From Mytilus trossulus (Eukaryota > Mollusca > Bivalvia > Mytilida > Mytilidae), in contig NC_086378.1 in the NCBI RefSeq assembly GCF_036588685.1, forward strand, positions 15,789,578 through 15,853,577: a stretch of DNA of 64,000 nt, written 5' to 3'. Shown here in pieces: positions 22,882 to 35,455 of the stretch (position 1 is its first letter; each line of letters starts with the position of its first letter). Below the pieces are notes generated by a model. That model searched no databases. It worked only from the letters and a program-made list of their open reading frames with translations, and was not told the DNA's origin. The translations under genes were made by a program, and so were the position numbers.

Positions 22882-23890
22882 AATTAAGAACATATTCACA
22901 CATGCGAGTGACCTTACAAAATTATCCTTTCCAATTGTAATATTCAAACCTAAATAAGAGTTCACTTTTTATAATGAACTAAATGTAAAACATAGGTAAT
23001 CATTTCAATGGATGGAATGTAAAAGCTCGGACATAGTTTGTGAGTCCAAATTGTGGATGAATTGATTTTCTTCTGCTTCAGGTTAAGTTAAATACTTACA
23101 TTGTATATATCTTGATTTTTTTTTATGTTATATAAATCCAGTTTTTGAAATTTTACTTTTTTTCTAAATATAAAACTCTCTGTATAAATATTTGAATTCA
23201 GACCATTCAACATTAAATGCTTACTTTTTATTTATAAATTACAATGTATTGTGTTTCTCCGAAAAAAATATCTTTGCTTTATATATATTTATCAGCAGTC
23301 TGGCATTGTTTTCTTGAAAGAAAAAAAAATCACTCAAATGTCAGGTATATAAATTAAATAAGTATTATTTTACCTACATCCTTACCCAAATTGTTTTTGT
23401 GTATTCTATATATGTGTACCGTAAGAACATGTATGAAAATTTGCTAAATTCGAAACGTTTTGATTTAATCTTTGCTCTTTCATCTTTAATTTGTAGGCAC
23501 TTTTCCCATGGAAAACGCCTAAGGGAATTGTACACTTCGTTAGTGCAGTTATTAGGACTTCACTTTCAAAATTAACTGACAATGAAAAGTCTTTCCTGTA
23601 TAGCATTTCATAGTGCATTGAAAACCATGTACTATGAAAATAAGAGGGGGAAAACTGACTTTTCATTGGACGAGAAGAGGTGAGTATGTTCTAATGCTGA
23701 TTTGACACCATTATTGGTAATTAGAATATCCATACTTCTTGTAATCCTTTATCTTCAATTGATTAGCATGTACTGCCAGAGGCATAAGGATTAAACGTTG
23801 ATTGTCAAGAGATTAAGTAAAATGTACCTCAATAGAGAGATTTATTTCATATGGTATTTGAAGACAAAATATAAACATCTTCGTACATTA

Positions 23891-23985
23891 TTTGGTCTTT
23901 TAAACTACTTTGGATTCGAGAGTCACTGATGAGTCTTTTATAGATGAAACGCGCGTGTGGCGTAAATACAAAATTTAATTCTGGT
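23891..23985 (+). ncRNA. Degenerate hammerhead ribozyme, retrozyme relic
   Basis: The core CTGATGA and GAAA are kept (23926-23932 and 23946-23949), but the cleavage triplet is GTG instead of GTC. Stem I is weakened (GAGTCA against TGGCGT), and stem II ends AGAT instead of AGAC. G at the cleavage site is normally not cut. Little of the rest of the unit survives. Confidence 0.65.
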
Positions 23986-26900
23986 TTCTAAAAGATTTAA
24001 TATATGTAAGAATAATTTTATTTCATATTTTCATCCAGCTTTGAATCACGATATACGGAATTATTTGCAATTGCATCCGTATCCTATTTCTTCATTAAGT
24101 TAGCTTTGTCGTGTTTGAGAATTTCAACAATATTTTGTCAATAAGCGGGCAAACAAAAAGGCAAACAGGAATGAGTTTGCTCCCTACTGTTGATCCAAAA
24201 TTAAACGTATATATTGATCCAATCACCAAAGTTACACACCCCAAAAAAAACACATGCTTTTCGAGGGAAGATCACCAAAATATACCGACGCCAAAATTTC
24301 CCAATTTACAGTATACGTATAGATAAGGAAACAATTAACAGGTGATATATACAACTGGTATCGGTATTGCATTCAACCCGGACCATACAATGTGGATATC
24401 AAGAGAGCCTGGAATGGTGCAACTTTTATTCGACATTATTATCAAATATCAATTATATATAAAGTGAAATTTTCTGGTTCGTTGTTTTTACGTTATACCG
24501 GCTAACAATTTGAAGCTTATTATCTTAGCAGTAAAGATGTTCGGACGCTTTATACTTCATCAAAAACTGTATAGCGCATACTTCGTAAATTACCCAAAGT
24601 AAAAGTGGCACACACTCATAACTCCCTAAATTATCAAAGGGAAATATGACTTTGAGATTAGTGTTTTCACTTAATTCAACCCAGACCTCCGATTATATTT
24701 GAAAAAGGTTCAGTTATTTAACAAAATTTCACTATTCCAAACTAAAAGAAAACTTATAAAAAAATGTTCTGCAACGTTTCATTATTAAGAATATACAAGA
24801 AAATACGCCTGTCTTGTCTTACAAAAATATCATAAACATATACATTTGCACAGTTAAATCTGCTTCATATCTTAATTATCATTTAAAAATTGACACTGAT
24901 GGTCGTTTGAAAACTAAATGTACAACAACAACGATAATTTATGATCCCAATTGTTAAAGAGGAACTTAAACAAACAGAACAATTTACTTTTATCTAAAGG
25001 TCAAAATAATTGAATAAAAGTGCAATATATCAATGCAATTCGGTCTACTTATAATAGATAATTGAGCATTAATTTTTTCTTTAGAACATTCCATTCAACG
25101 CTACTTTTGGAAACAGCACTAGAAATAGATCTACGCAGTGATGTTAAGGTTGTTCGCCACATGAAAAGATACAAAATTGCAGTCTTTTCAAATTTAGTGT
25201 TCGATTAATAAATAGTTGTCTGCACTCATAGTATAGTCGGTGTGTATAAAGACAATAGATGTAGATTTTGAAAAAAATAAATCTATTTTTAGAACAAAGG
25301 AAAAGGTCACGTGACCACCAGAAATAGAAAGTAAAATACTGACAAATAAATCGTAGTAGAACAAGGGCATACGGATGTTTAAATTTAATGTTTAAAACAC
25401 CATTGGATAGTTTACGATCTAAAGTTCATTAAAAAATCATGGCAAAGTGTTGTTTTTAAAGATAATACATATAAAACCAACTTCAAAGGCAAATCACTTC
25501 ACATTTTGTGCTTTTTCGGAGTTTCGGACACATTTTTATCACTACTTATAATATCTGTTTTCTTTGCCATATGTGAGCGAAGTGTAATTTCAAATTCTCT
25601 TTCTGGAAAACCAAACAATATCGACCTTAAAGGCCAGTATGCCCTTGTTCTACTCGTATTTATAACCGACTCTTCAGTATTTCAGTTAAATCGTCGATAT
25701 TAAAACGCTCCATTGACTTTCAATGTTCCAAACGAGTTACTCCCCTTTGCTAACAGAAAACGCTGATTTTCGTTCTAATAATCAAAATTAAGCTTGTTTT
25801 TCTGTCCGTATGATATGTTTTCATTTTTTATAAACACTCTCACCTTATAGTTATACTTTGTATTTGTTTGTGTTTTCAGTACAGTTGGATAAATAATATA
25901 GTTGGAAAAGGGGGGGGGGGTCCGGAGAACAACATATTTCATCAGCGAATTTCGTTTTTTTATATCTTGCACTGTAATTAAGGCACTGCTAATTTATGAA
26001 ATTTGTTGTATGCAGTTGAAGTCATTCTTTCATTGATTTGCAAATATAAAAATAAGACGATGTGGTCAGTTTTCCATTGACATTGACCATTCATTGAACA
26101 ACACACATTAATGCAGTGCATTCTATAAAGATACATTAAGGGTCTAGGAATGCTTGAAGGGGCCTTCATTTCATACAAACTGCATTTTTTAATGTCTGCA
26201 ACCTTTTCTGTTATACTGTTTTGTCTGATAATCACTACAACAGACAGACACTAATCAGCACTATATTCCCTTTTTATTTTTGTGCAGTGAGCATGGTGAG
26301 TATTGGTCATAATTATCCCTTTGAGACTGATGCATGAATCCTAAATTCTTGCTCAGAGAAATGTTTAATATATTATGTTGTACTTGGTGCATTGTTATTC
26401 TAATAATGTCATGTAGTCACTAGATCATCAAAGAATGGCCCATTGATTTTCAATGAGCTGTATATTTGAATGGTCTGCTTTAGATACATTAATGAGCAAA
26501 TAAATTAACAAGCAGGGCACCAGTAGCCAAGGCTTGTTTAGGCTTTTGACTTGGCCACTAAATGTCTCTTAATTCTAATGCAATTAGTTTGAATCAAATT
26601 TTGTGAAATCCTCATTCCTTATAGTTAAGAAAATATCCATAATGTTTATATTTCTCTTTCATATTTTTCACAAGTTGGGCCCTATATCATGTATATTGAT
26701 AATATTAGTCTTTCTCCTTGCTTTATACCCCTGTTATAATATTCAGCTGCAGATGTTTTTGCATAGTCATATATATGTAATTTAATATCATGCTCAAATG
26801 AGAACCATTTTGATATATAGGTATAAGATCAAAATCAGCATTATAGGAGTAATAGTGATTATACTCAGAATTGGTCTACCTGAATAAAGAATTGGAAATA

Positions 26901-27990
26901 TTGTCTGACATAAGAACTCTTTCATTTTTATTGCTAAAAGTAAAGAAAATCACATTTAAGTGTTGAATAAAATACATTTGTAGTTTTACTAATGTCATAG
27001 ACAATGAATGTCACCTGTCAAACTGTTGATAAACATTTCCATTAAAACAGTGTAATATCCTATAAGGAATAATGTATACTTCCTACCTCCTTAATAATGA
27101 ATGATTTCCTACACATTTATTTTAATCACTGTATCCTTGTAGTACATGAATCATATTGAATTTGCCTTTTCTATTCACAATGCTTAATCACTGTTTATTC
27201 TCATAGCAATTTTGAAGTAAAATTTACACATGATTTTTTATGAATATTTTGAAATCAATCCTTCCTTTATCCAATTGACATAATAAAATCTATGTTTTCC
27301 TTCTAGTGTAGATATATAGGTCACTTTATCATAGTTTGGATATCTTCTTTAATCTGAAATATAATAATAATGAAAATTAATAAATCATTGGTCATTATGA
27401 ATTTAACTCACTGTAAACAAGTCAACTACCATAATTAAACACACAATTTCACACAAGTCATGTACATTGTGGATGTTTCAAATACATTGGAATATTTTAA
27501 CTAATATATAAATATACTATAATGATTATTATAACTTCTCCAAAGATTGTGATCACCTTCATCATAAATGATTGTTCAACACACTATCAGGAATTCATCC
27601 TGTCAACAAGACTTGTGAAATCAGGACCCAAGAAAATACATGTCATACATGTGTAATGAAACTGTTTGTAAATCTAATAATGTGCAGCTCTAAGTAATTA
27701 AAAGTCTTGATTGTTTTGAAGTTTCTTAAAAAATTAGCTGATCATATTTTAAAAAGTGTTATTGTAAGCTGACATGTATATAATGACAGCAATGAGCATG
27801 AGCTTGAAGTTATATAATTAAAGAAATGCATTTTGTTCAAATGTAATTTCTATCAATTCAAATTCTAGTACCATACTTAAATTATAATCATTAATGCAAA
27901 CAATTCATTAAATGAAATTATAGATTTCAAATTTAGTTTGAGTTTAGGTTAAACTACTGATAAATTTATAAAACAGAATACATTTTGTAG
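23986..27990. other. Long AT-rich intron stretch without genes
   Basis: No exon, ribozyme or clear repeat found except a diverged R-G remnant near 24320-24480 (TTAACAGGTGA and CTGGAATGGTGCAA blocks). It forms part of the 13.3-kb intron between the FN3 and transmembrane exons. A run of ten or more Gs occurs near 25910. Confidence 0.5.
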
Positions 27991-28039
27991 TACAAATGTA
28001 TGGAACGCCACGACTGCCTTATGTTAATAATTGGCATTA

Positions 28040-28250
28040 TACGCAGTGTTCACAGCATTATATGAAGTGATCACAGCATTATACGCAGTGCTCACAGCAT
28101 TATATGCAGTGTTCACAACATTATATGAAGTGCTCACAACATTATATGAAGTGCTCACAACATTATATTAAGTGCTCACAACATTATATTAAGTGCTCAC
28201 AACATTATATTAAGTGCTCACAACATTATATTAAGTGTTCACAACATTAT
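28040..28250 (+). repeat. 21-bp satellite array, left arm
   Basis: About ten tandem copies of a 21-bp unit, each containing ACATTATAT and GTGNTCAC. The inverse array is at about 30785-31040. The 21-bp length gives open seven-residue periodic translations on some frames, which are not genes. Confidence 0.85.
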
Positions 28251-28559
28251 ACGTTTTTTGTTGTATGATGAGATTGATGTATGATGAGATTTATGAATGA
28301 TGAGCTCATTCGGTAAACTTCGTTTTTAAGCGGAAATTATCGAATCCATAATTGGTAAATTACGGTAAATCAATGCCCAGCAAACAAATTTAAACAGTTA
28401 TTATTATATATGTGATCATTAAGGCAGTATACAATATTTAAAACGGATTGAAATAAGTAAATTAAGAAGTATGATCAATTTAACCCAAGTTTATTCCACA
28501 CCAGGACATTTTAAACTTATTTTGAGGATTAGTTTCACCATATTCACAACTTAATATGT

Positions 28560-29240
28560 ATATATATTTACTAGAACACATCCGTGATATCGCGGGTCTG
28601 TGACTGAATTAAACTGAATATAACTATGCGTAAGCCTTATTTTAGTATTGGTATTGTCATCTGATAAAGTCATGCCGATTATAAGATGAAGTTTTCTCTG
28701 CTTTAAACATCTTTCTGTTTGAACCCGTCGACCTGGAACTTGTCAATTTAATATTGGTATTATTGATTTTGTTTGGAAAACAAAAGTCTCTGGAAAGGAG
28801 TATTTTTTAATCAACAGTTTTGTCCTTTATGAGTTATGAATAAAATTGAATCTTTGATTCGCTGTTTTACGTCTAACAAATTGAAAACTGTACATGCTGT
28901 ACCTATACGCCTTATTTTAAGTCCAGATTTTTATTATTCGTATTGTCATCTTAGAAAGTCATACTGATTAAAGTACTACAACCGGGAAGAATGTGACAAT
29001 GATTGAATTAAGTAGTTTCAACCCTGTGATTACGACCCGTGTATATAGCAAAATCTTAAATACAGCGTTTCGTGGTACTCCTGTCAGATGCGGAACGTGC
29101 AGAAAATGTAATAGTTAACAGGTGAATATATTATTGGAATCGATTCGACCCCGAACTTCTTAATTATTGGCAATATTAATTTTGTGGAAAACAAAAAGGG
29201 TCTGGAGTGATGTTATTTTTAATCAACAGCATAGTACTAT
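28560..29240 (+). repeat. Dispersed repeat family R-G inside the foldback element
   Basis: Inverse of 13930-16210, with GTTTGAACCCGTCGACCTGG, CCTTATTTTAAGTCCAGATT and GTGGAAAACAAAAAGGGTCT. The segment around 29035-29105 is the uninterrupted counterpart of the insertion site at 14225/15746. Confidence 0.6.
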
Positions 29241-29384
29241 ATTAGTTATATATACTCTCAGATCAGTACTTATAGTGTCTTTTTATTGGTGGGATATACA
29301 AGTACCCGCCCACATGCACGTTCACTCTATTTTCTTGTTAGATCATATGTATTTATATTTGTACCCATCTAATGAGTTAATATA

Positions 29385-29580
29385 AAAAAGAAGATGTGGT
29401 ATGATTGCCAATGAGAAAACTATCCACAAAATACCAACATGACACAAACATTAACAACTATAGGTCATCGTACGGCCTTTAACAATGAGCAAAGCCCATA
29501 CCGCATAGTCAGCTATAAAAGGCCCCGATACGACCATGTAAAACAATTCAAACGAGAAAACTAACAAGCCTTTTACAACT
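29385..29580 (+). mobile_element. SINE-like retroposon
   Basis: Copy with TGATTGCCAATGAGAAAACT, GGTCATCGTACGGCCTTTAA and GCTATAAAAGGCCCCGA, matching the family at 4749. Confidence 0.65.
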
Positions 29581-29599
29581 GATTTTCATAGTTCGTTCT

Positions 29600-29965
29600 T
29601 ATGTTGTTCTGTTACGCCACTGTCCCAGGTTAGAGGGAGGATACCAACACCCCGCTAAGATGTTAAAACCCGCCACATTTTGCATATATGTGGCCGTCCA
29701 AAGTCAGGAGGAGCCTTTATTTCAGTGGTTGTCGTTTGTTAATTAATGTGTTATATACATGTTAGTTTTTCGATCGTTTGTTTGTACATAAATTATGAAT
29801 ATTTTTCGTTTATCATTTTGGGTCCTTCTATAGCTGACTATCCGGTATGGGCTTTCCTCATTGTTGAAGGTCGTACTGTGGCCGTTTAGCTGTTTAAAAT
29901 TTCTGTGATGTCATTTTGTCTCTTGTGGAAAGTTGTTTCATTGGCAAGCATACCACTTTTATATA
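29600..29965 (-). mobile_element. SINE-like retroposon, inverted, with R-A-like segment
   Basis: Carries GGTATGGGCTTTCCTCATTG and GGAAAGTTGTTTCATTGGCA in inverse orientation to the neighbour at 29385. At 29625-29715 it includes AAACCCGCCACATTTTGCAT, related to the start of family R-A. Confidence 0.6.
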
Positions 29966-30784
29966 TATATATGTACCGTGCAAACTGACGAACAAACGTA
30001 GTAAACGTTTTATTCATCCCATAAACTCAATTTTCATAAGAGATGTTAACTTTAAATGAAAATGTTAAACAGGGTCTTGAAAGGTTAAATTTTTCTATGA
30101 AAGTTTAAATTTCTATATAAGACTGCTAATCATATTTAGAAGACAATCTTAGTACTTGCCGTGCTAAAAAGCTTGTAAAAAAATGGAATAATTGATGTAA
30201 AGTTATGTTTAACACCTACAGTGAAATGCTTTAAACTGCATTTTCCATATCTGTTAGATACTTATTCATGTAAAAATGCCAAATTCTGAAAATCGATGCC
30301 AAAAATGACTTTATCATGACATATATAAGCTAGCGTAATATGGCACCTATGTGTTATAGAAAGCTGATTGTTTTATTTAAAAGGTAATTAAGCTTTTTAA
30401 AACTGAGTACGGACTATAAAGTGGCACCTTGCTAAATTTCTTCAGTAGGAAATGAACTCGAGAATATATCATACAAATTTTCCTTCGATATTTCATTAAA
30501 TAAACTTTTTATTATTTAACTTACATTTTGCCATTCGTATGTCTTACGACGAACAGAACAACTTCAATCATTCACTTCTCAGTTTCATCTTTTCCTTACT
30601 TATTTCAATCAATTTTAAATATTGTATGCTACCTTATGATAACATGATTTTAATAACTTTTTAAATTTGTTTGCTGGGCATTACCGTTATTTACCAATTA
30701 TGGATTCGGTAATCTCCGCTAAAAAACGAAGTTTACCGAATGATCTCATCATTCATAAATCTCATCATACATCAATCTCATCAT

Positions 30785-31040
30785 ACAACAACAAACGTAT
30801 AATGTTGTGAACACTTAATATAATGTTGTGAGCACTAAGTCTTAATATAATGTTGTGAGCACTTAATATAATGTTGTGAGCACTTAATATAATGTTGTGA
30901 GCACTTCATATAATGTTGTGAACACTGCATATAATGCTGTGAGCACTGCATATAATGCTGTGATCACTTCATATAATGTTGTGAGCACTACATATAATGC
31001 TGTGATCACTTCATATAATGCTGGGAACACTGCGTATAAT
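30785..31040 (-). repeat. 21-bp satellite array, right arm
   Basis: Inverse of the left-arm array, with about twelve units of ATAATGTTGTGAGCACTT type. One unit has a partial duplication near 30830-30850. A plus-strand frame of 89 codons across it is a repeat artefact. Confidence 0.85.
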
Positions 31041-31085
31041 GCTGATTATTATCATAAGGCAGTCGTTGCGTTCCATACAAATGTA

Positions 31086-33236
31086 TCATTATTTAATCAT
31101 GATTGGCAATTACATCTCATCTTCTTTTTTTATACTGAAATTTACCTGTTTTATATTCAATTCTAATTGATGACAAATTCATTTTAAAGTACAGCACAGT
31201 CTGGTCAAATTCTGTATTAAAGAAAATAGAGAAACACATGAATAATTGAAAAACTTGATATGCCAAAATTAAATGAGATAATTTATGCAACTATTGATTA
31301 AAAATGATTAAATATCTTTACCTTTTATAATACAAGGCTATCTTTTTGACACCTTTTTTATGTATATATTTTCTTATTAATGCTATGATATGATAGAGGA
31401 TATAAAAAAGGATTTTTTTCTTAAACTATAAATACTTTGTACTTGTTAGCTAGCTACATTTACATAATGTGCACACACTTACAACTATATAGCCTGATAC
31501 TGGATAAATAAAGAGAAGTAAATGACACATTTATAAAAAAGTGCAATTATGTATCCTCTACTTTAATTTCTCCTGAATGAAAGTTATAGTTATTTTGACA
31601 AAGATTTATAAACAATGAAGTCTGTCATACAATATATTTGAACTCTCAATATTTTCAGAGTTATGTTGTTTTTGTATACATCAATATTTCAAATTGCTTA
31701 TTCATAACTTTTCATTTGAAAAATACACCCACATTTTTATTTCTACACTATTTTCGATGAAATGAAGTACCGATGAAATAAATTCAAATTCAGGTTTGTC
31801 TAACGACACTTGTCAATCTAATTAGACAATCAATCAGTACATTTATGTAAATATTTAATTGGTTTTTTTTTCTGAAATCAAATGGTTATTTATTCGTAAA
31901 TAAATAAAGAACACTACAAATAACAAATAGTGTTATATGCTCGAATCCACATTTATTTTCGACTTAAAAAATTAACCACTTCGTAGTGATCATGCGGTAA
32001 GATTGTAAAATAAACATGGTCAAGTTGGAATTCGATAACACCTCCCCCTTTTTTGAATAGAAAAGTAAACAACACCGAACGTTTCGCGAATTTAACAAAT
32101 CGTATGAAAACAAACATAAGATAAGTGATATTGTACTTACGGTTGAATATTCGAGTCATGTTTTCCGTCAGGAACATCATCAAATCGTATAAAAACTTCA
32201 TAACCAGCTGACACGCACTTGCTTGTTTTGATGCCTTTTCAAGCTTTGAAATGACGTTGCGTGTAAGAATAAATGTGCTGACAACCAATAGAAACGACTA
32301 CATGACGTCACAATTAGATTGCGATAGAATCTTTGAAAACTTATGGAGAACTGCCTTAACATTACTGCGTACCAGAAGTAACGCGCAGGGGTAACTTCTT
32401 AGGCTTGATTAAATGTTGATGAGAATGAACTTTCTCCTGATCGTTAATCAAAATGCACTGCAACTGAATTTTGCTGTCCAAACAAAACTCATTCTTTAAA
32501 AAAAGGAAAAAACAAAAAGGAATGTCGTAATATAAAATGTGTTTCAAATTGAAAAGTCTTCCAAAAAGAGAGCTTTTCGTACGACAGTTGTTTGTACATG
32601 GTATAACCAAACAAATCAACAAGTTACATCATTCATCGTCTGTTGGTAGCATGTTCTCGGAGTGTCCAATTAAAATCTTCGTCGATGCACTGTATATGTA
32701 CATAAACGGTTTCAATAATGTATTAATAATACACATTTAATAAAAATAAAATGTGGTTATCTAGCCGAGATAAACGGATGTATGTATTCTCCATATAAAT
32801 TCGGTTGATACTTATCATTGATCTATTATAACTGTTACTATACTTGCAAGCTAGTTGCGTGTTTTACCAAATCCATCAGGTGTGCAACTGAAGAACAGTC
32901 AATATTTTGGATATATCGCGATTATCACAATATGATATTGAATCCAGTTTTTTTCTCGTTTTTCGTCGATTATTTTTAACTTTAAAATTATTCTAATATA
33001 TTTATTTTTGGCGTTTAATTACCTCTTAACCGTTCCATTCTGTGTAGCTTTCAGCAGCACCTGATTATCGATTTAATATCCCACAGTTTGACAATACATG
33101 AACAATATATAAAACATCAATCAGGAACGAAAAACCAAAATGTTCAGGCACGGTTATATCAGCGAAACCCCATCCTTAGATTTGTTAGTTTTATGAAATG
33201 ATTTAACATTAAAGAAATGTTTTTTAATAGATTAAC
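31086..33236. other. Intron sequence, no exon supported
   Basis: AT-rich. A minus-strand frame at 31953-32288 (111 codons) has no recognisable domain, though a GTAAGT donor-like site occurs inside it. I do not call it a gene. Confidence 0.4.
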
Positions 33237-33533
33237 CTGATTTTGTAGTGCAGTTGTCAAACATTGTTGCTCTTACTCTCCCATACTTGTTACTTGCTTC
33301 TACGTATATAAAATAAGTTGTTCCATCAATAAGAGAAGACGTTGTAACTTTGACATATTGACCGTTATCAGAATCAGGTATTGAAGACTTGACTATCGAC
33401 GTGTTTGTTTTCATATCTTTCCATATCACTGTGAACCATTGGGGTGTCCCACCATTAAATCCTGGTTTCCAAAGAACTACCATTGGACTAGTTTCACATA
33501 TTACCAGCAGATCAGTTGGTGTGGCTGGCAAAC
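33237..33533 (-). CDS. Receptor gene exon: fibronectin type III domain
   Basis: This 297-bp exon (99 codons, phase 1-1) has acceptor TTATTGTTTAG and donor G|GTTAAT. It shows the FN3 pattern: a proline-rich start (LPATPTDLLV), B-strand VVLWKPGFNGG (about residues 18-28), WFTVIWKD (about 32-39), a YVKVTTSSL strand, and the late YFIYVEASNKYG strand (about 75-86). FN3 domains in surface receptors usually sit between Ig domains and the membrane, and that order holds here: Ig exon 1.9 kb upstream, transmembrane exon downstream. The product would be extracellular. The donor GTTAAT is weaker than the GTAAGT sites of the other exons. Confidence 0.85.
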
Positions 33534-33914
33534 CTAAACAATAAATATCAGAGATTTCGAGACCGGCTATTCATCCCATTAAGATGATTATATTATAACA
33601 CAGTCCAAAAGAAATTACATAATCAACTGAAGATAAAACAAATGTTTTAGAATTTAGTCGTGTTTATTAATCACGAGACTTTGGACCAATGTTTATATTT
33701 CAGATTTCGTTGCTTAGCCTTGCATGTACGAACATATATATTTCAGCTAAGTATAAGAGCCTTGTTCTAACTTTCCAACAAAAAAAATGATTTGAGTTCT
33801 GAATTACTTATTTTAGAAACGTTTGTTAGTTTGTCTAACGCTGTGAATTTCTATATGCTGATTTAGGTTATTTATTTACCTGTTTTTATTTTGTAGTTAT
33901 TCACCGGTTTTATC

Positions 33915-34182
33915 ATTTATATCAATTATATAGTCATTTTATAAAAATTTACTGTTTGCACAAGTATGAATCATTCTAAATAATAAGGATGTTCTTATCC
34001 CAGGCAAGAAACCATAGCCGTATTGGGCAGAATTTTTTGGAACTTTTGGTCCTCAATGCTCTTCAACTTTGTACTTGTTTTGGCTTTCAAACTTTTTTTA
34101 TCAGAGCGTCACTGGTTAGTCTTGTGTGGACGAAACGCGCGTCTGGCGTATTAAATTTTAAACCTGGCACCTTTTGTTAGCT
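33915..34182 (+). mobile_element. Retrozyme-like unit, decayed
   Basis: Resembles 7795-8058 across the middle part (TTTTGGTCCTCAATGCTCTT and a GGTTATCTTACCCCAGG-like stretch) and ends in a mutated hammerhead at 34104-34148. The upstream stem-loop is missing. Confidence 0.65.
34104..34148 (+). ncRNA. Hammerhead ribozyme with broken core
   Basis: The core reads CTGGTTA instead of CTGATGA, changing two invariant positions. Stem I (GCGTCA/TGGCGT), GAAA, stem III and the GTC cleavage triplet are intact. It is predicted to be inactive. Confidence 0.7.
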
Positions 34183-34199
34183 ATTATTCGTGTGTTTCT

Positions 34200-34515
34200 C
34201 TGTCCTATATGTTCTCCAATTATTTGTGTTTTGTCCTATCATGTAATGTTGTAATTTAAATGTTATATTTAATATTGCCATAAAAAGCGGGAGGTTTGGC
34301 ATGCCACAAAACCAATTTTGAACTTGCAAAATCTATGTTGCAACATTCCAGCAGCGTCTGCATACGTAGAATATATCTTCCGATTGATACGATATTCCCG
34401 GGCTTGCATTTCCTTTCACGATACCCATGCTAGAGAATTGATTCTCCTAAGGAAGCTATTAGACCAAGAGTCTCAAATGGTAAATTTGAAAACGGTTAGT
34501 GACCTTTGATCACGA
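34200..34515 (+). pseudogene. R-E repeat followed by R-C retroelement fragment
   Basis: Bases 34200-34310 match the inverse of 36200-36300 (AATATTGCCATAAAAAGCGGGA). Bases 34320-34509 translate to a decayed R-C block (CNIPAASAYVEYI and FRLIRYSRACISF). Non-functional. Confidence 0.55.
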
Positions 34516-34659
34516 TTTCTGAACAAAAAAATGTACAATTATTCGTTTGACGATGAGATAAATTTTTTTAGTACATCTATTTTCGAATCAAATGGTCGTA
34601 TGTATTATTTCTGACAATAAAAATTTGAAAAATTGAAACTTTGGTCACCCGACTATAGA

Positions 34660-34835
34660 GCCGATAACTGTAAGGGACTAACATAGATAAAAGAAAATGA
34701 GCCCTAACAAATACCAGTGTAAATCCATTCAAACGGGAAAGAAACGGTCTAATCTATATAAAAAACGAGAAACGAGAAACACTTATGACCCACATCAACA
34801 AACGACCTTTCTGAACATGTGTCTAACATGTTACA
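34660..34835 (+). mobile_element. SINE-like retroposon, 5'-truncated
   Basis: Shares CCATTCAAACGGGAAAGAAA and ACGAGAAACGAGAAACAC with the element at 4749-5048 but lacks its first half. Confidence 0.6.
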
Positions 34836-35004
34836 ACATGCCCCCCCCTCCCTGAATTGATTATTAATACACCAATATTAAAATTTGATTAAAGAGTCAA
34901 GAACAGACGGTAAATGCACATCATTTAATAAATCATATGCCGATACAATGTACATCTTGGACTTCTTTAATACTGCATTTAACGGGTGTGTATTGCTATG
35001 TTTT

Positions 35005-35330
35005 TGTTTATTCTACATAGGCCAGTTGAATAGGGGGAGGGGGTTGAAATATAAAAAAAAAACATGTTTAACCGCGACGCATTTTCTGTCCCAAGTCAGG
35101 AACCTCTGGCCTTTGCAAATCTTTTTTTTTGTTCATTAATTTAGTTTTGAAGTCTAGTGTGACATACATTTGCTCTATACTAGTACACATGTTTAGGGCC
35201 AGCTAAAGCCCGGCTCCGTGTGAAGGTTTTTCGTGCTATTTTGAAGACCCATTGGTAGCCTCAAACTGTTTTACTTTTTACTCGTCGAGCTGTTGTCCCT
35301 ATGACACATAACCCGATGACATTCAAAATC
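35005..35330 (-). repeat. Interspersed repeat family R-A
   Basis: Parallel to 12505-12845: AACATGTTTAACCGCGACGC, CCAAGTCAGGAACCTCTGGC and GGGCCAGCTAAAGCC blocks in the same order. It sits just downstream of the Cys-less Ig exon. Confidence 0.6.
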
Positions 35331-35455
35331 TAGTCTGTAAAAAAAATCATTTGTTGGCAAAAAAGTCATCTTTTTTTAAGAGTCACCTGTTCCAATTTGA
35401 CGAACGGATTTTAAAAGGCTTCTTTTAAAATGTATACAAATATAAATATACATAC

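Larger units (their letters stand above)
28001..31075. mobile_element. Foldback/Mutator-like element with 10-bp target duplication
   Basis: The element begins TGGAACGCCACGACTGCC and ends with the near inverse. TACAAATGTA is present directly outside both ends (27991-28000 and 31076-31085). The arms match for about 475 bp (28001-28475 against 30590-31075). Each arm has a unique end, an array of 21-bp ACATTATATGAAGTGCTCAC-like units, then a unique inner part including CCAGCAAACAAATTTAAA. The interior lacks a transposase and carries other repeats. A 9-10-bp duplication points to Mutator-like elements, and satellite-bearing arms to foldback elements. Confidence 0.85.

Noticed and set aside
25900..25925. 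G-run as a possible G-quadruplex
   Set aside because: A single homopolymer run, likely a slippage tract, with no spaced G-blocks.
30897..31166. 89-codon open frame with YNAV-like repeats
   Set aside because: Produced by the 21-bp satellite, whose length keeps one frame open.
31953..32288. Possible exon with an internal GTAAGT donor
   Set aside because: No acceptor, phase match or domain links it to the receptor gene.
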